A stretch of 42,035 nucleotides of DNA from Chara braunii (GCA_003427395.1 BFEA01000028.1:3416384-3458418), one strand, 5' to 3'; numbered from the stretch's first letter, positions 31,101-40,270 are shown. The notes: generated by a model not told the origin, from the letters alone. Numbers and translations: made by a program.

Positions 31101-32649
31101 TTGGCCGTCGCTATTAAAATGCTGGCGTCAATTACCCCTCCCGGAACAACAAACACCCGGATGATGGGAGGAAGTGACCCGACAACCAGTTTTTGGAAAC
31201 CGATGGATCACATCCCATTCAAAGCAAGTGGTCTGCAGTTCAGCAGCACCATGGAAGGGGTGGGTGCAGCGTGGGATTACGCGCGTGGGACAGTTATGGG
31301 ACCCGGAGAGAAAAGACTGGAAATCGGCAGCACAACTACGGGACAACCTTCGCTACTGCCACCGTATAAGCGACCACTTGGACACGATCACGGACGCTAT
31401 CCCGCTTGCATGGTTTAGAATACTGAGGCGGGGCCCCACCCTCCAAGATGGCGATTGGGTTGGCCTACGGGGAGAGCCGCATAGGGTGGCCAGGATCCAC
31501 CAACTTCGACTCACAGATGTGCTGGTAGAGTACTATACAATCGGACCAACAAACCAGTTGAGAGACTCCCGGGACCCTTTCGAATGGCGGGAGAGGGAGG
31601 AGGTCTTCCGTGTACGAGTGCTAGGAGCTGACACAAAATTTTTTGTGTTCCAGCCCCAGTCCCCCATACAGGAGCTGGCATTGGACCCCTTAGAAGGACA
31701 ATGGCAGTCTGCAAGGAAACCGGTGACCGGCCCTGCAGGCAAACCGACGACTAGGCCAACCAGGGAGATCTACCTCCACAATCTGTCGGTTAAGACCACA
31801 TACGGGATGCTCAGACTAAAGAGGCAGCTGAGAGACCAGATAAACGACAGGTGGGTCAGACACCTTAACGTGGACCGGACACTCGTTACCCCCATTAAAT
31901 GGTTTAGCCAAAATAAAGCCCGGTCAGCCAAAATTTCCTTTTTTGCAGTGGCAGATCGCCCACCGCTGCCTCCCTACAAATGCTTGGCTAATAGATCACA
32001 CTCACCTGGAACAGAAAGGGGTTGCATTGCCCTAGTGTCATCGGTGCCTCACGGCCTTCCCGTCACGTAAATGCAACGAGACCATCGAACACATTTTTAT
32101 GCAGTGTCCGGTGGCCGTGCTGACGTGGCATTGGTGGGACAGGGTATGGCACAAGATGGTACCCGACACTCCCTGGCCGTGGTCCTGGAGGGCAATCCTA
32201 ACTGGACACTGCCCCGAAATGGCTACAGCATCTTCTTACACAGGGAACTGGTTCAGTCTTGGTAGAAGAACAGTCCTCTGGGCCAAGCAAAAGATTGAGA
32301 GCTCAGGGAACAGATTAAGGAACAGATCCAGATGGAATTGCTGCGTAGATGGTATGATTTGAAGAACCAGCTGGATACCTTCCAAATGGACCAGAACATT
32401 AAGCGGACCCTTAAGGCTTTCTGCACGGAATGGCTCGGACGAGACCGAGGGGGATGGGTAGCTAAGATTCAATGGGGAGGGGATCAATTAGGTGGACAAG
32501 TTGGAGCAGAACAAACCCCCCCCAGAGATTACCGCCTGGTTTTTAATGATGGGACCAATTTCGAGCCCTCGTTTCCTATGCGACCCCCTTCTGATTTCCC
32601 GGACCCTTTCCCTCCCCACCCGCTTTCTTTAGTCAAGCCCCTTACTTAA
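28132..32649 (+). pseudogene. LINE-C ORF2: endonuclease, reverse transcriptase, zf-RVT
   Basis: ATG at 28132 lies 33 bases after ORF1. Endonuclease motifs: LRSLNVNGL (28205-28231), VICVQETHL with catalytic Glu (28306-28332), IYAPNT, ILAGDFNVAPD (28627-28659), SRIDLI and, after a frameshift near 28880, LDHKM. RT: TPGLDGLPKEFW (29674-29709), FIDFEKAYDHVDW, RQGDPIAPFLF, FADD (30368-30379), VLGVSM. The C-terminal zinc finger CHRC...CNETIEHIFMQC is at 32036-32105. In-frame stops: TAG at 28579, 29084, 29201, 29528, 30929 and 32033, and TGA at 31162. Frameshifts lie near 28880, 31035, 31945 and 32300. The final stop is TAA at 32647-32649. An intact version would nick target DNA and prime reverse transcription. 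Confidence 0.92.
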
Positions 32650-33104
32650 ACATTCCCCCCCGGGTGGGCCCCCGGGGTAACACAAAGATGTCTAAAGATA
32701 TAGCAGGAAGGGATGACAGCTGGTCACACCCGGCAGATGACTGCATGGTTGCATGGTTGCAAGGGGACCGTTCGAGGAAGGGCTGGGTGACGAGAGGACC
32801 CACTAGTGCCCCCCAGTGGCTCGTCTCGATACCCTGACCAGATGAAGGGTTGAAGAAGGAGAAGGGGATCAGCTGGACTCCTGCTACTCGCCTACACATC
32901 TCAGGCATCTTTCTGCATAAGGGTTGTTGTTTCCAGGCCCATGGCGTCTGCAAATTATGGATAGCTAGTTTGGTGATTACATTTAGAGAGCCTTCACAAC
33001 CAGTTCCGGGGTCCAGAGCAGTCAATACTGGCAGGTTTTCCTCCAGTTATTGTTCTAAAAATCGTTCTCCCAAGTTTTTTTTCCAACGTCCTGCTCAGTC
33101 AATC

Positions 33105-33132
33105 CCCTGTAATCCAGGGTAATCAATGCTGG
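33105..33132 (+). promoter_or_regulatory. LINE 3' stem-loop plus TAATCAATGCTGG box (LINE-C copy)
   Basis: CCCTG (33105-33109) pairs with CAGGG (33115-33119), followed directly by TAATCAATGCTGG (33120-33132). The stem differs from the other LINEs while the box is identical. Confidence 0.55.
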
Positions 33133-33236
33133 CCGGATTTTTTCTCTGATGTTCTCTGAGTACATTCTATAAAAGGGACGCTGGACCCGTTTTCCAACAG
33201 GTGATACTACCCACCAATAGATGGAGCCTCTCCCCG

Positions 33237-33276
33237 GGTGGTAGTGGTGTCTGCTTTTATCAGCACCACTAGCACC
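33237..33276 (+). promoter_or_regulatory. Terminal hairpin before the LINE-C poly(A)
   Basis: TAGTGGTG (33242-33249) pairs with CACCACTA (33264-33271), extended past a G-G mismatch by GGTG (33237-33240) and CACC (33273-33276). It lies 17 bases before the poly(A), the place where LINE-A, LINE-D and the solo tail have the unrelated GCTCC/GGAGC hairpin. Confidence 0.55.
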
Positions 33277-33292
33277 GGTGGGAGTTTCTTGG

Positions 33293-33317
33293 AAAAAAAA
33301 AAAACAAAAAAAAACAA
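33293..33317 (+). repeat. Poly(A) tail of LINE-C
   Basis: A-run with two interrupting C bases, followed immediately by the right target duplication. Confidence 0.85.
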
Positions 33318-33326
33318 GAGACTGAG
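33318..33326. repeat. LINE-C target-site duplication, right copy
   Basis: GAGACTGAG, matching 26974-26982. Confidence 0.75.
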
Positions 33327-33486
33327 TGCGACTACTACTTAGTCCGAGTTTCAGTTGATAGGTAGTTGCTTCAGTTGCTCGCCACGTGCTAGAGCCATAG
33401 GAGTTAGTTTCAATTCCTGCATTTTCTAAGCTAAGCTTTTTTACTTAGGTCAATTTCTGCATTTTCTGGGATCTTTTGTTTGTTCT

Positions 33487-34100
33487 TGGTCTTATATAAA
33501 TCTTGGTAAGCCACTTTCTCTACGAGAAGCGCTGCCGAAATTTCTACGAAACCAAGGAGTTAGTAAGATTTTGTTTTTTCCAGGGTCCAGTTTTTCTGAC
33601 TTATTGGCTTAGTAAAAATCTGGGAAATCTCCTTTTCTAAAGGAAGTGCTGCCCAAATTTTTGCTAATCCAGGGAGTTAGACAAAATTAAACCTTGAGAA
33701 GTCAAAGTCGCTTTAGATTCTGAACTTAGCTTTGTATAAATCTTGGAATAGCACTTTTTCTGAACTTAGCTTTGTATAAATCTTGGAATAACACTTTCTC
33801 TACAGGAAGCGCTGCCGAAATTTCTACAAATCTAAGGAGTTAGTTAAATTTTGTCTTAGTTGAACTCAGGTCTTGTTTCTAAGTTCATATCTGACTTGGT
33901 ATAAATCTGGGAAGTCTACCTTGCTAAAGGAAGTGATGCCCAAATTCTTATTAATTCAGGGAGTTAGACAAAATTTGACTTTCCAGAATTAAAGTTTGAT
34001 TTTTTGAACTAGTATAAATTATGAGAAGGCACTTTTCCTACGGGAAGCGCTGCCGAAATTTTATTAGTTCAGAGGACTTAGATTATATTTTGACAGGTGG
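33487..34100. repeat. ~118-bp tandem repeat alternating two unit types (A-B-A-B-A)
   Basis: Type A cores (GGAAGCGCTGCCGAAATT or near) lie at about 33524, 33804 and 34042, each preceded by TATAAATCTTGG or similar and CACTTTCTCTAC. Type B cores (GGAAGTGCTGCCCAAATT or near) lie at about 33641 and 33928, preceded by AAATCTGGGAA and followed by CAGGGAGTTAGACAAAAT. Core spacings are 117, 163, 124 and 114; the long one contains a 42-bp tandem duplication (about 33718-33798). A more degenerate B-like unit may follow near 34126. Confidence 0.75.
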
Positions 34101-35883
34101 CAATTATGGCAATCCACTCTGAATAGAGGAGATTCTGCCAAAAGTCTACCTTTTCATTAGGCACTGACTTAGGGGCAGACTCAGGTTTTGTTAAAGCAGA
34201 ATGATTCTAGGAGAGATCGTGAAATGGAGATTACTCTCTATTTGGACTCATAGGCTTAGCTTGGGGATTGGCCTGCCTTGTGTTACAGGTCCGTCTGAAA
34301 GTTTGATTCGAAATCAGGACTAGATTCAGCTTGATCCTGCAAGAATCACCTTCTGTTATCACTGATAACAGGTCGGTTGCCGATTCGTCGGTCTACGATC
34401 AACTCCAACTCACCCTCAATACTCAACCTAAAAGGCTTTGGCCCAAGTGTTCTTTGTTGTTTTATTAAGGTTTTCACCCGGACTTTTATTGAATGGTCAT
34501 TTAACAAAAGTGTTGAGTATTTAATTATGGTTGGTTGGACAAAGGCCGGGGCTTGCATGGCTAAAGCAATGGGTATTGAGTATAGAGATTGGTTGAAGTT
34601 GACTCCGTGTAGTGTGTGGACTTTTGGTTGACTTTTTGATGTGATTGCAGGTATGTTCTGGGGTTCGGATTATGGATTTGACTGCCTGCGATCACACATA
34701 TATATATGGCTGTGAGGAGTCCCACTGTGATTGTGAGAAATGATCGTCACATACTTGTTCCCCCTCTACATATATATATGTATGTACCTATATTAGGTAT
34801 TCGCGTGGCCTGAGGGGCCCACGCTTAAGGGTTTAATTGGGGTTGGGGTCGAGAAGGGGAAGAAAACCCCTTATTTTGTTATATGTTTCTTAAAGACTTC
34901 TTAGTCGGACGTTGGTCATGGGCTTGGATTCGAAGTCCTTGTCCAAAACATCCCAGGTCCCAGACTCTGCAAGGAAGGCATTACCCCTCGGGCAGAGTCT
35001 ATTTGTCCTGCCTGGCGGGACACTCAGTATAAGGGTCGGACGTGTCGCGGCGGCCGCACGAATATTCCTTCACTCGTGCAATATCGTGAAGGGGTAGACC
35101 CTCACGATAAGTCGAGTCTGACACTTGAGTGTCATAAGCGGTACTCGGATCCACAAGGGACCGCTTGATTATGGGCACTATAGAGTACGCCATCATTGCG
35201 ACTGCTTGCGTATTCATGCATTGCTAGTCAATATAAGTTAGCCCTGCATCCGCGCGGTTTTATTCTAAGTCTCGCGCGTGACACTCATCTGATTTCCGCA
35301 TCAGAGAGTTATGGGATAGCTGCTAAGGGACTAGGAGTGTTGTCGCATTGTTTGTTCAGTGTCGTTTTGTATATGTACATGTGTGTGTGCGTGTGCGTGT
35401 ATTTATTTTTATGCTCTTTAGAGTGGTGTGCGCGTGGAGTGTGGGATGCGCCCTAGTCGACCGGCGACGAGTCGCGCTTGGGACCTCAGCCCCCCAAGAT
35501 GTCGGTTCGCGTGCGGGTCCGATAGAGGCGTACTACAACGCATATCCCCTATGCTACAGCGTACGAGAAACGCCCTCAACTGGTCCACCTTTGCAATTGC
35601 ACCTGATTAGCTTTCGTATTGTGGACTGGTAGCTCGGCGGGGATACACCCACCGAAGGGAGGTGACAGCTCCCATAAGGTGGAGGTAAGTCGTGCCTCGC
35701 GTAGGCCCTATCCTGTCGTAGGGGCTCGCGAGAGGTATGGCTGGCGCACTCGGCCGGGGCGGCTTGCGGAAGCTCCATATGCATTTGCGACGAGGATTAA
35801 GAACCAACTCCTACGTGACGCGGCCGGGAGGGTCCCGCGCTGGCTTGTGTGGTGCCAGACCGATGCGCTCGACACCGCTTTCT
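34101..35883. other. Insert, right part: no gene seen
   Basis: Contains short AT dinucleotide runs (34698-34706, 34770-34782), a perfect palindrome TGACACT-TG-AGTGTCA (35119-35134) and a TG-rich tract (35380-35404). Open frames are short and lack motifs. From about 35640 to 35883 the minus-strand frame runs on into Gy-1 gag but has no gag-like sequence. Confidence 0.45.
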
Positions 35884-37648
35884 CCCATGGAGGAGCATTG
35901 GGGTCAACTTGACTCCTAGACCGGGAACCTCTACGGCGTCTACCGGTTACCTTACCTTTTTGAGCTACGGCAGCGACTACTCCACCCCCTGAAGCTTCTA
36001 TGCTGCCGGCCTCTAAGCGTCCAATTCGATGGTGGAACCATCGTTGTCGATGAACATGATGCATCCCTTCGCTTTCCAGTTGGGAGGCAGTGACTTTTTC
36101 CTACCATCCGTCGTGGGTGTCTGACCATACCCTATCTCTGCTTCAAGGTCTAGGGCCTTCTTAACAACGGGAAGTTGTGCATGTTGATGTTGGCCTCACC
36201 TGCCAACTGATTCCTGAGAGGCATGGGAAAGCATCTCAAGTAGGAGGTGAGTAAGACCTGGGGGTCATAGCCCACCCCAGGGACACAAATCAGACGCTCT
36301 GCTACATCAGTGGCCTCTCTTACTGACTTAAACTGCCTGGTATGCACTGTCAGGATCGTCAGTAGCCTTTTGGGCCTCCTGAGGATCATGCCACCTGTCT
36401 TCCACCAACTTGAGGAAGTCATCCAGTTTTTGGGTGACCGCCCAAGCGCGAAAGTCATGACTGTACCCCTGGAGCTGCACTAAACCACTCAACCATTTGC
36501 TGCACTCCCCTCCAGATAGGAGGCAGCCACAAGCACTTCCTCGTGTGGCAAGGTAAGTTTGCACTTGACATAGACTGGCACTGCCCTCAACCAGGTGTCG
36601 AGGTCTTCGCCCCTCTTATCCCCTGTAAAGGGTTTAGGAGCGGCGATGGCCATCTTTGGAACCCACTGACTTTGTCCCGGTCCCTGCATCAATCCGGGTT
36701 GTGGACCCTGTGGTGCAGGCGGCTGCACTAGCTGTTGGGGTTGTGTACCCTACGGCTGTGCAGGCTGCGAGACAGCAGATTGCCCGCTTACGGCAACTTG
36801 CGACGGAGGTTGGGAGAACACTGTCTGCGCAGGAATCTGTAAACTAGGACCTGTTGAGAACCCGCCTGTTCAAGGCATACCCAGGGAAACGGGTTGAACC
36901 GATGCTGGAATGGTATATGGGGATACCCCAGTCACCGGTGGGACAAAAGGAGGAGGATGTACAATGGGCCAGGCACCAGTCACCGGTGGGACAAAAGGAG
37001 GAGGATGTACAATGGGCCAGGCACCAGGCCCGGACAACGATGGTGCCGCCTGCGCTCGCCCGACCAACACAGCCAGACTCTGCTGGATGTCTTGTAAGAT
37101 CGTCGTATGGTGATCTTGCATCTCTACTACTAGCAAGACCGACCTCAGGGTCCTCACTTCATCATCCAACTATTCTGGGTCCATCTCCTCTAACTCGCTA
37201 ATGTCCGCTTGTCTCCGCTGCAACCTGGCTTTTCTTCTAATCATTCTTTTTTTTTCTACCTTAATCTCTCCTAAAGCCTGTTGTAGCCGTGCCTCGCGAT
37301 CACCAGCTCGCTGTATGGCGACCTCCTCGGGTGTCGTCACTAACGGCTGGCTTGCCATTACGCCAGTTGACTGACTCAGGGTCTCTGCAACCGTTGACCC
37401 TACAGATTCTCAACTGTCGGCCTGGGAACTTTGTTGCGTAGCAATTGCCATGGATGTTGAAGCGGCGGCTTCGCTTGCTAAAGCCCTGCTTGCCTCTGCG
37501 GCCCTAACCCTCCGCTGCCGCTGCTGTCTCTCCCTCTGCTAACGAAACAGATATTTGTTGCCCTCTGGTCTAACGCCAAGTGGGCTATCGGGCGTCTTGC
37601 CGATCGCAAGCGCCTATCGTCCGGTTGTGGGACCTCCCTGTCGCTCAT
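35884..37648 (-). pseudogene. Gy-1 gag, N-terminal and capsid part
   Basis: A probable start is ATG at 37648 (MSDREVPQPDDRR). A frameshift follows near 37570, then a charged, likely coiled-coil segment (QRERQQRQRRVRAAEAS and AIQRAGDREARLQQALGEIK), a Q/P-rich linker with a perfect 16-residue duplication (GAWPIVHPPPFVPPVT twice), and the capsid-like Retrotrans_gag domain (PFTGDKRGEDLDTWL, AANG, LVEDRWHDP, PLRNQLAGEA). Same-frame stops are TAG at 37541, 37172 and 36752 and TGA at 37412 and 36872 (minus-strand first bases). Frameshifts occur near 36500 and 36360. Coding similarity ends near PNAPPW at 35890, where the insert begins. Gag assembles the virus-like particle. Confidence 0.85.
36928..37027. 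repeat. 48-bp perfect tandem duplication inside Gy-1 gag
   Basis: Two identical 48-base units (starting at 36928 and 36976) plus the first 4 bases of a third. Because 48 is divisible by 3 the duplication keeps frame and doubles a 16-residue proline-rich block. Confidence 0.9.
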
Positions 37649-38961
37649 AAGCTACAATACTGCACACCGTTTGCACTAGGACACTCATTCGATGCCTACC
37701 GCAGCGTCATGCACAGACCGATTTAAAATAAATAAACTAATTAATCGGTGGCTATGTCATGGTCTATACATTTGGGTTCAACAGGTAAGTTAAGATTCCT
37801 ACAAACGAACTTCTTTGACTTTGACTAGTTCGCAAACAGAAAGCACAATGAACAAAGAACAGTTCTAAACTATGTTGTCTGTCAGATGTCAATGGCTGTA
37901 CATCTAACTAATCAAAAATAAAAATAGAATCGTTTGTTAGGTCTGTTTGCAGAATGGAATCTTGCCCAAACTTATCACCTGGAATCTATCCCTCCCTCAG
38001 TTCTTCCTGAATGTCTCTTGTCGTCGAAGTCCCTGAGCAATCCGGACAGCGAGCATGTCTAAAGGTGTGCACACGGCTGTACATCTAACTAATCAAAAAT
38101 AAAAATAGAATCGTTTGTTAGGTCTGTTTGCATAATGGAATCTTGCCCAAACTTATCACCTGGAATCTATTCCTCGCGTGCAGCGAGCCTTACACCGACC
38201 GATCGGCTGATCAGGAGGTTTTTTTATGGACGGCCCCCAAAGTCCTCAAGAATTATTTAACGTCGCAAACAGGACGACGATCACAGCCAATGGAAGATAC
38301 CCCGCCGATGCTTATTTATAGACGCCCGCTCTCATCTGTCCCCTAGGGCTGGCTTGTCCTTCATAACCCCTCTACAGCGCAGCGAGAAGACAAAGGACAA
38401 AGCAGCAATGCATGCGTGCTCTACTACCGGTGGGTTGGCATGGTGACCGTGACTCAGTGCTTCGTCCAGGGCCCTTCAGATAGCACCGCCCTCTCCTTCC
38501 AGATGCTCCAAGTGAAGATTGACGACTCTCAAGGTTGAGCGCACACGACTCCTCACATGAAAGGACTCTCAAGACAGAACATGCATCCTCACGGTAAAAA
38601 GTGTCGAAGAGGGTAGATAAGGTTAGGTGCAACGTACCTCAAAATAGCTGCCCCCAACCACATATATTCTCACCAGATGACCCAATGTTGATTGTGATGA
38701 CCAATCGCTGCTTCGGCACAACCAGCATTGCACAACCGTTCCACCTCAGCATCAATCACACACCGGATAGTTCTCATCACACTGCGAACACCCAATAATC
38801 ACCGATTAGCCTTCCAGGCAAACCCCTCTCCACTTGGGTCGCCTACTTATCTTCGCCCTCCTCACTACACACGTCCCACGACACGATCGCTCACCGCACA
38901 CACCACGTGCATGTACCGCATTAGGTAGAAGATAAGCGCCAGATTAGCGCACCGAACCACA
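37649..38961 (-). other. Gy-1 5' leader between PBS and gag
   Basis: About 1.3 kb with no convincing coding. It contains two copies of a 96-bp sequence (37894-37989 and 38075-38170). A 5' leader of this length is long for a chromovirus, suggesting regulatory or packaging function, or secondary insertions. Confidence 0.5.
37894..38170. repeat. 96-bp direct repeat in the Gy-1 leader
   Basis: 37894-37989 and 38075-38170 are identical except for one base (CAGAATGG versus CATAATGG), separated by 85 unrelated bases. The near identity contrasts with the more diverged LTRs, so the duplication is younger than the insertion, or it was kept by conversion. Confidence 0.85.
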
Positions 38962-38973
38962 ACTCCGATACCA
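38962..38973 (-). promoter_or_regulatory. Gy-1 primer binding site (initiator tRNA-Met type)
   Basis: On the minus strand TGGTATCGGAGT starts three bases after the 5' LTR end. It matches the widespread plant PBS TGGTATCAGAGC at 10 of 12 positions. Both mismatches are transitions. Confidence 0.75.
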
Positions 38974-38976
38974 AAT

Positions 38977-39911
38977 TGCAACGAAGATGAGCAATAGCGA
39001 ACTTCAGAAATCAAACAGCATCATACACATGAGACCAGATAGTCGTGACCTCGAACCAATAGCAGAATTGCATCACGAGTTTCACCAAATAAGAGCACAC
39101 CAAAAGCTCATAATTGACAATGCTGGAATACTCTCATCATCATTAACGAAGAACCAATGTTGATACCCTATCTGGCGCTCGGCGCCCGGATTACGAATGG
39201 CAGATCCTATCTAGCCTAGACTACATTGCCGCTGATGACGTCAACAGCTTCCCAAGTATGAGCAGACCTCGACCAATGCCGCACGCCTCAAGCACCAGGT
39301 ATGTCTCTCGTATCACTCACAACCTCGTTCCCAACTCACAGATGCCACTTGCACACAAGGACCACCATGCGCCCCAACCGGCATACAGCAGCGCAACTCG
39401 GCTATGGCTGCCTGCTCCTTCCAGCTCGCCCGTGAGCGCCATGCCTGGCCAGCGTTAGCGCAGCAGCGCTTGCACAGCATGCAGCCAATGCCCGAATGTC
39501 CAGTGCGTGGGCATGCCCTTCCCTATATCGAAGTGGCCTGCTGCTGCGAGTTGTGCTGCGGTACCGGGCCCCGGCCTAGAAGCTTCCGGTAGGCCAGGGA
39601 GGCTGAGCCTCAGTCCAAACGAATCAGGCCCAGGGCCACCGACAGTTACCCGTGCCCAACTGCCCACAGTCTGAGTTGGGTCCATGCTGCGTATCTCGCC
39701 CAGGGCCTGACTTAGATACATTTGTTAAAAGGAGGCCAGGGCCTGGGCGCCTCCAACCAACTGTCGTTGCGCAACTGCCTGAATTTTTACCCCAGTTGTG
39801 AAGTAGTCCAAAACAGGCCTCTTGTCGTCTGTCAAGCCTGCCTTCACTTAGGGCGGCCGACCTGTTGCAAATAGGGGCCCGGTGGGGCTTAGTGAGGCCT
39901 TGTGCCTCGCA
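38977..39911 (-). repeat. Gy-1 5' LTR
   Basis: 935 bp, homologous along its whole length to 17419-18355. The outer end reads TGCGAGG on the minus strand; the inner end (TGCAACG on plus) has diverged from the perfect inverted terminus kept in the 3' LTR. Confidence 0.9.
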
Positions 39912-39915
39912 CTAA
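39912..39915. repeat. Gy-1 target-site duplication, right copy (CTAA)
   Basis: Matches 17415-17418; see the LINE-D reading across the junction. Confidence 0.8.
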
Positions 39916-40270
39916 AATAACCACCAGTTGGGGATTTGGGATGAGATGTTTGATGTTGTAGACGAATTCTAGTCGTTCGTTCTCTGCATTGGGGGCAGAC
40001 AAGTTTAAGATTCTGAGTTCTTCCCTCCATCTATATCGAGCCAAGACCATCTACCCTCCAACATATCTCTCTCTCCATTTAGAACTAGTCCTTCCTAGAG
40101 AATCTTGGAAGAGCGGGGCACGAGGATTGTTGTACCTTGTTTGCTAAGGCCATCTCTTTTGGACCAAAGAGAGAACGTGCATCCTCCCAAGCTTTCCTCC
40201 ACTTTCTTTTTTATGTTGGTGTGGTTTGTGAGGTTGGACAAGGGCCCCCAGCCTCATTGTCCGTGTGCAA
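39912..40270 (-). pseudogene. LINE-D ORF2, N-terminal endonuclease part (interrupted by Gy-1)
   Basis: On the minus strand the frames give GTTILVPRSSKIL, EGRWSWLDIDGG, then ILNLSAPNAENERLEFVYNI and PQLVVIL running into the Gy-1 edge. These match the SGTTIWIP, DGRWVSI and IYAPNTTPERE blocks of LINE-C in the same order. The next residues, G-.-N of the GDFN motif, are found at 17418 on the other side of Gy-1. The upstream part with the QETH motif is too eroded to read. The right limit is approximate. Confidence 0.8.

Larger units (their letters stand above)
26983..33317 (+). mobile_element. LINE-C: near full-length L1-type LINE, recently active but nonsense-riddled
   Basis: About 6.3 kb, bounded by the 9-bp duplication GAGACTGAG: a 5' leader (partly in the N gap), an ORF1 remnant, ORF2 with endonuclease, RT and zinc finger, 3' UTR with hairpins and a poly(A) at 33293-33317. 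It is the only copy here with most of ORF2. It shares the CAGTCAATCC-hairpin-TAATCAATGCTGG box with the other LINEs but has a different terminal hairpin, so it is a related subfamily. Its stops are dominated by TAG. Confidence 0.88.
22207..35883. mobile_element. 13.7-kb largely non-coding insert in Gy-1 gag, carrying LINE-C
   Basis: Gag homology ends near PNAPPW (about 35890) and resumes at GLGEDVW (22205). The pentamer CCCAT occurs at both edges (22202-22206 and 35884-35888), a candidate target duplication. Without LINE-C the insert is about 7.3 kb and has no open frame with TE or host motifs. It contains three repeat modules (24315-24680, 26130-26858, 33487-34100) and begins TGTCAGTGCG. It may be a large non-autonomous retrotransposon derivative or a DNA transposon; I could not find convincing terminal repeats. 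The exact ends are inferred. Confidence 0.5.
17419..39911 (-). mobile_element. Gy-1: complete Ty3/gypsy chromovirus with a nested insert
   Basis: The two ends are a ~936-bp direct repeat (17419-18355 and 38977-39911) that aligns along its full length with scattered differences. The internal region contains, on the minus strand, a tRNA-Met-type PBS, gag, protease, RT, RNase H, integrase with chromodomain and a polypurine tract, in Ty3/gypsy order. Flanking CTAA at 17415-17418 and 39912-39915 is a 4-bp target duplication, and the flanks join into one LINE-D endonuclease frame. The span is 22.5 kb; without the insert at 22207-35883 it is about 8.8 kb. Multiple stops and frameshifts make it non-autonomous now. 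Confidence 0.9.

Noticed and set aside
27793-32035. UAG reassigned to glutamine (variant genetic code), since many TAG stops replace Gln
   Set aside because: Intact CAG codons are common in the same frames, TGA and TAA stops and frameshifts are also present, and both elements are clearly decayed. Methylation-driven CAG to TAG decay explains the pattern with less. A Gln suppressor tRNA with CUA anticodon in the genome would reopen the question.
35640-35883. Continuation of gag beyond PNAPPW
   Set aside because: The frame stays open but contains no zinc knuckle, which is instead found intact at 22206 on the other side of the insert; I treat the open frame as chance.
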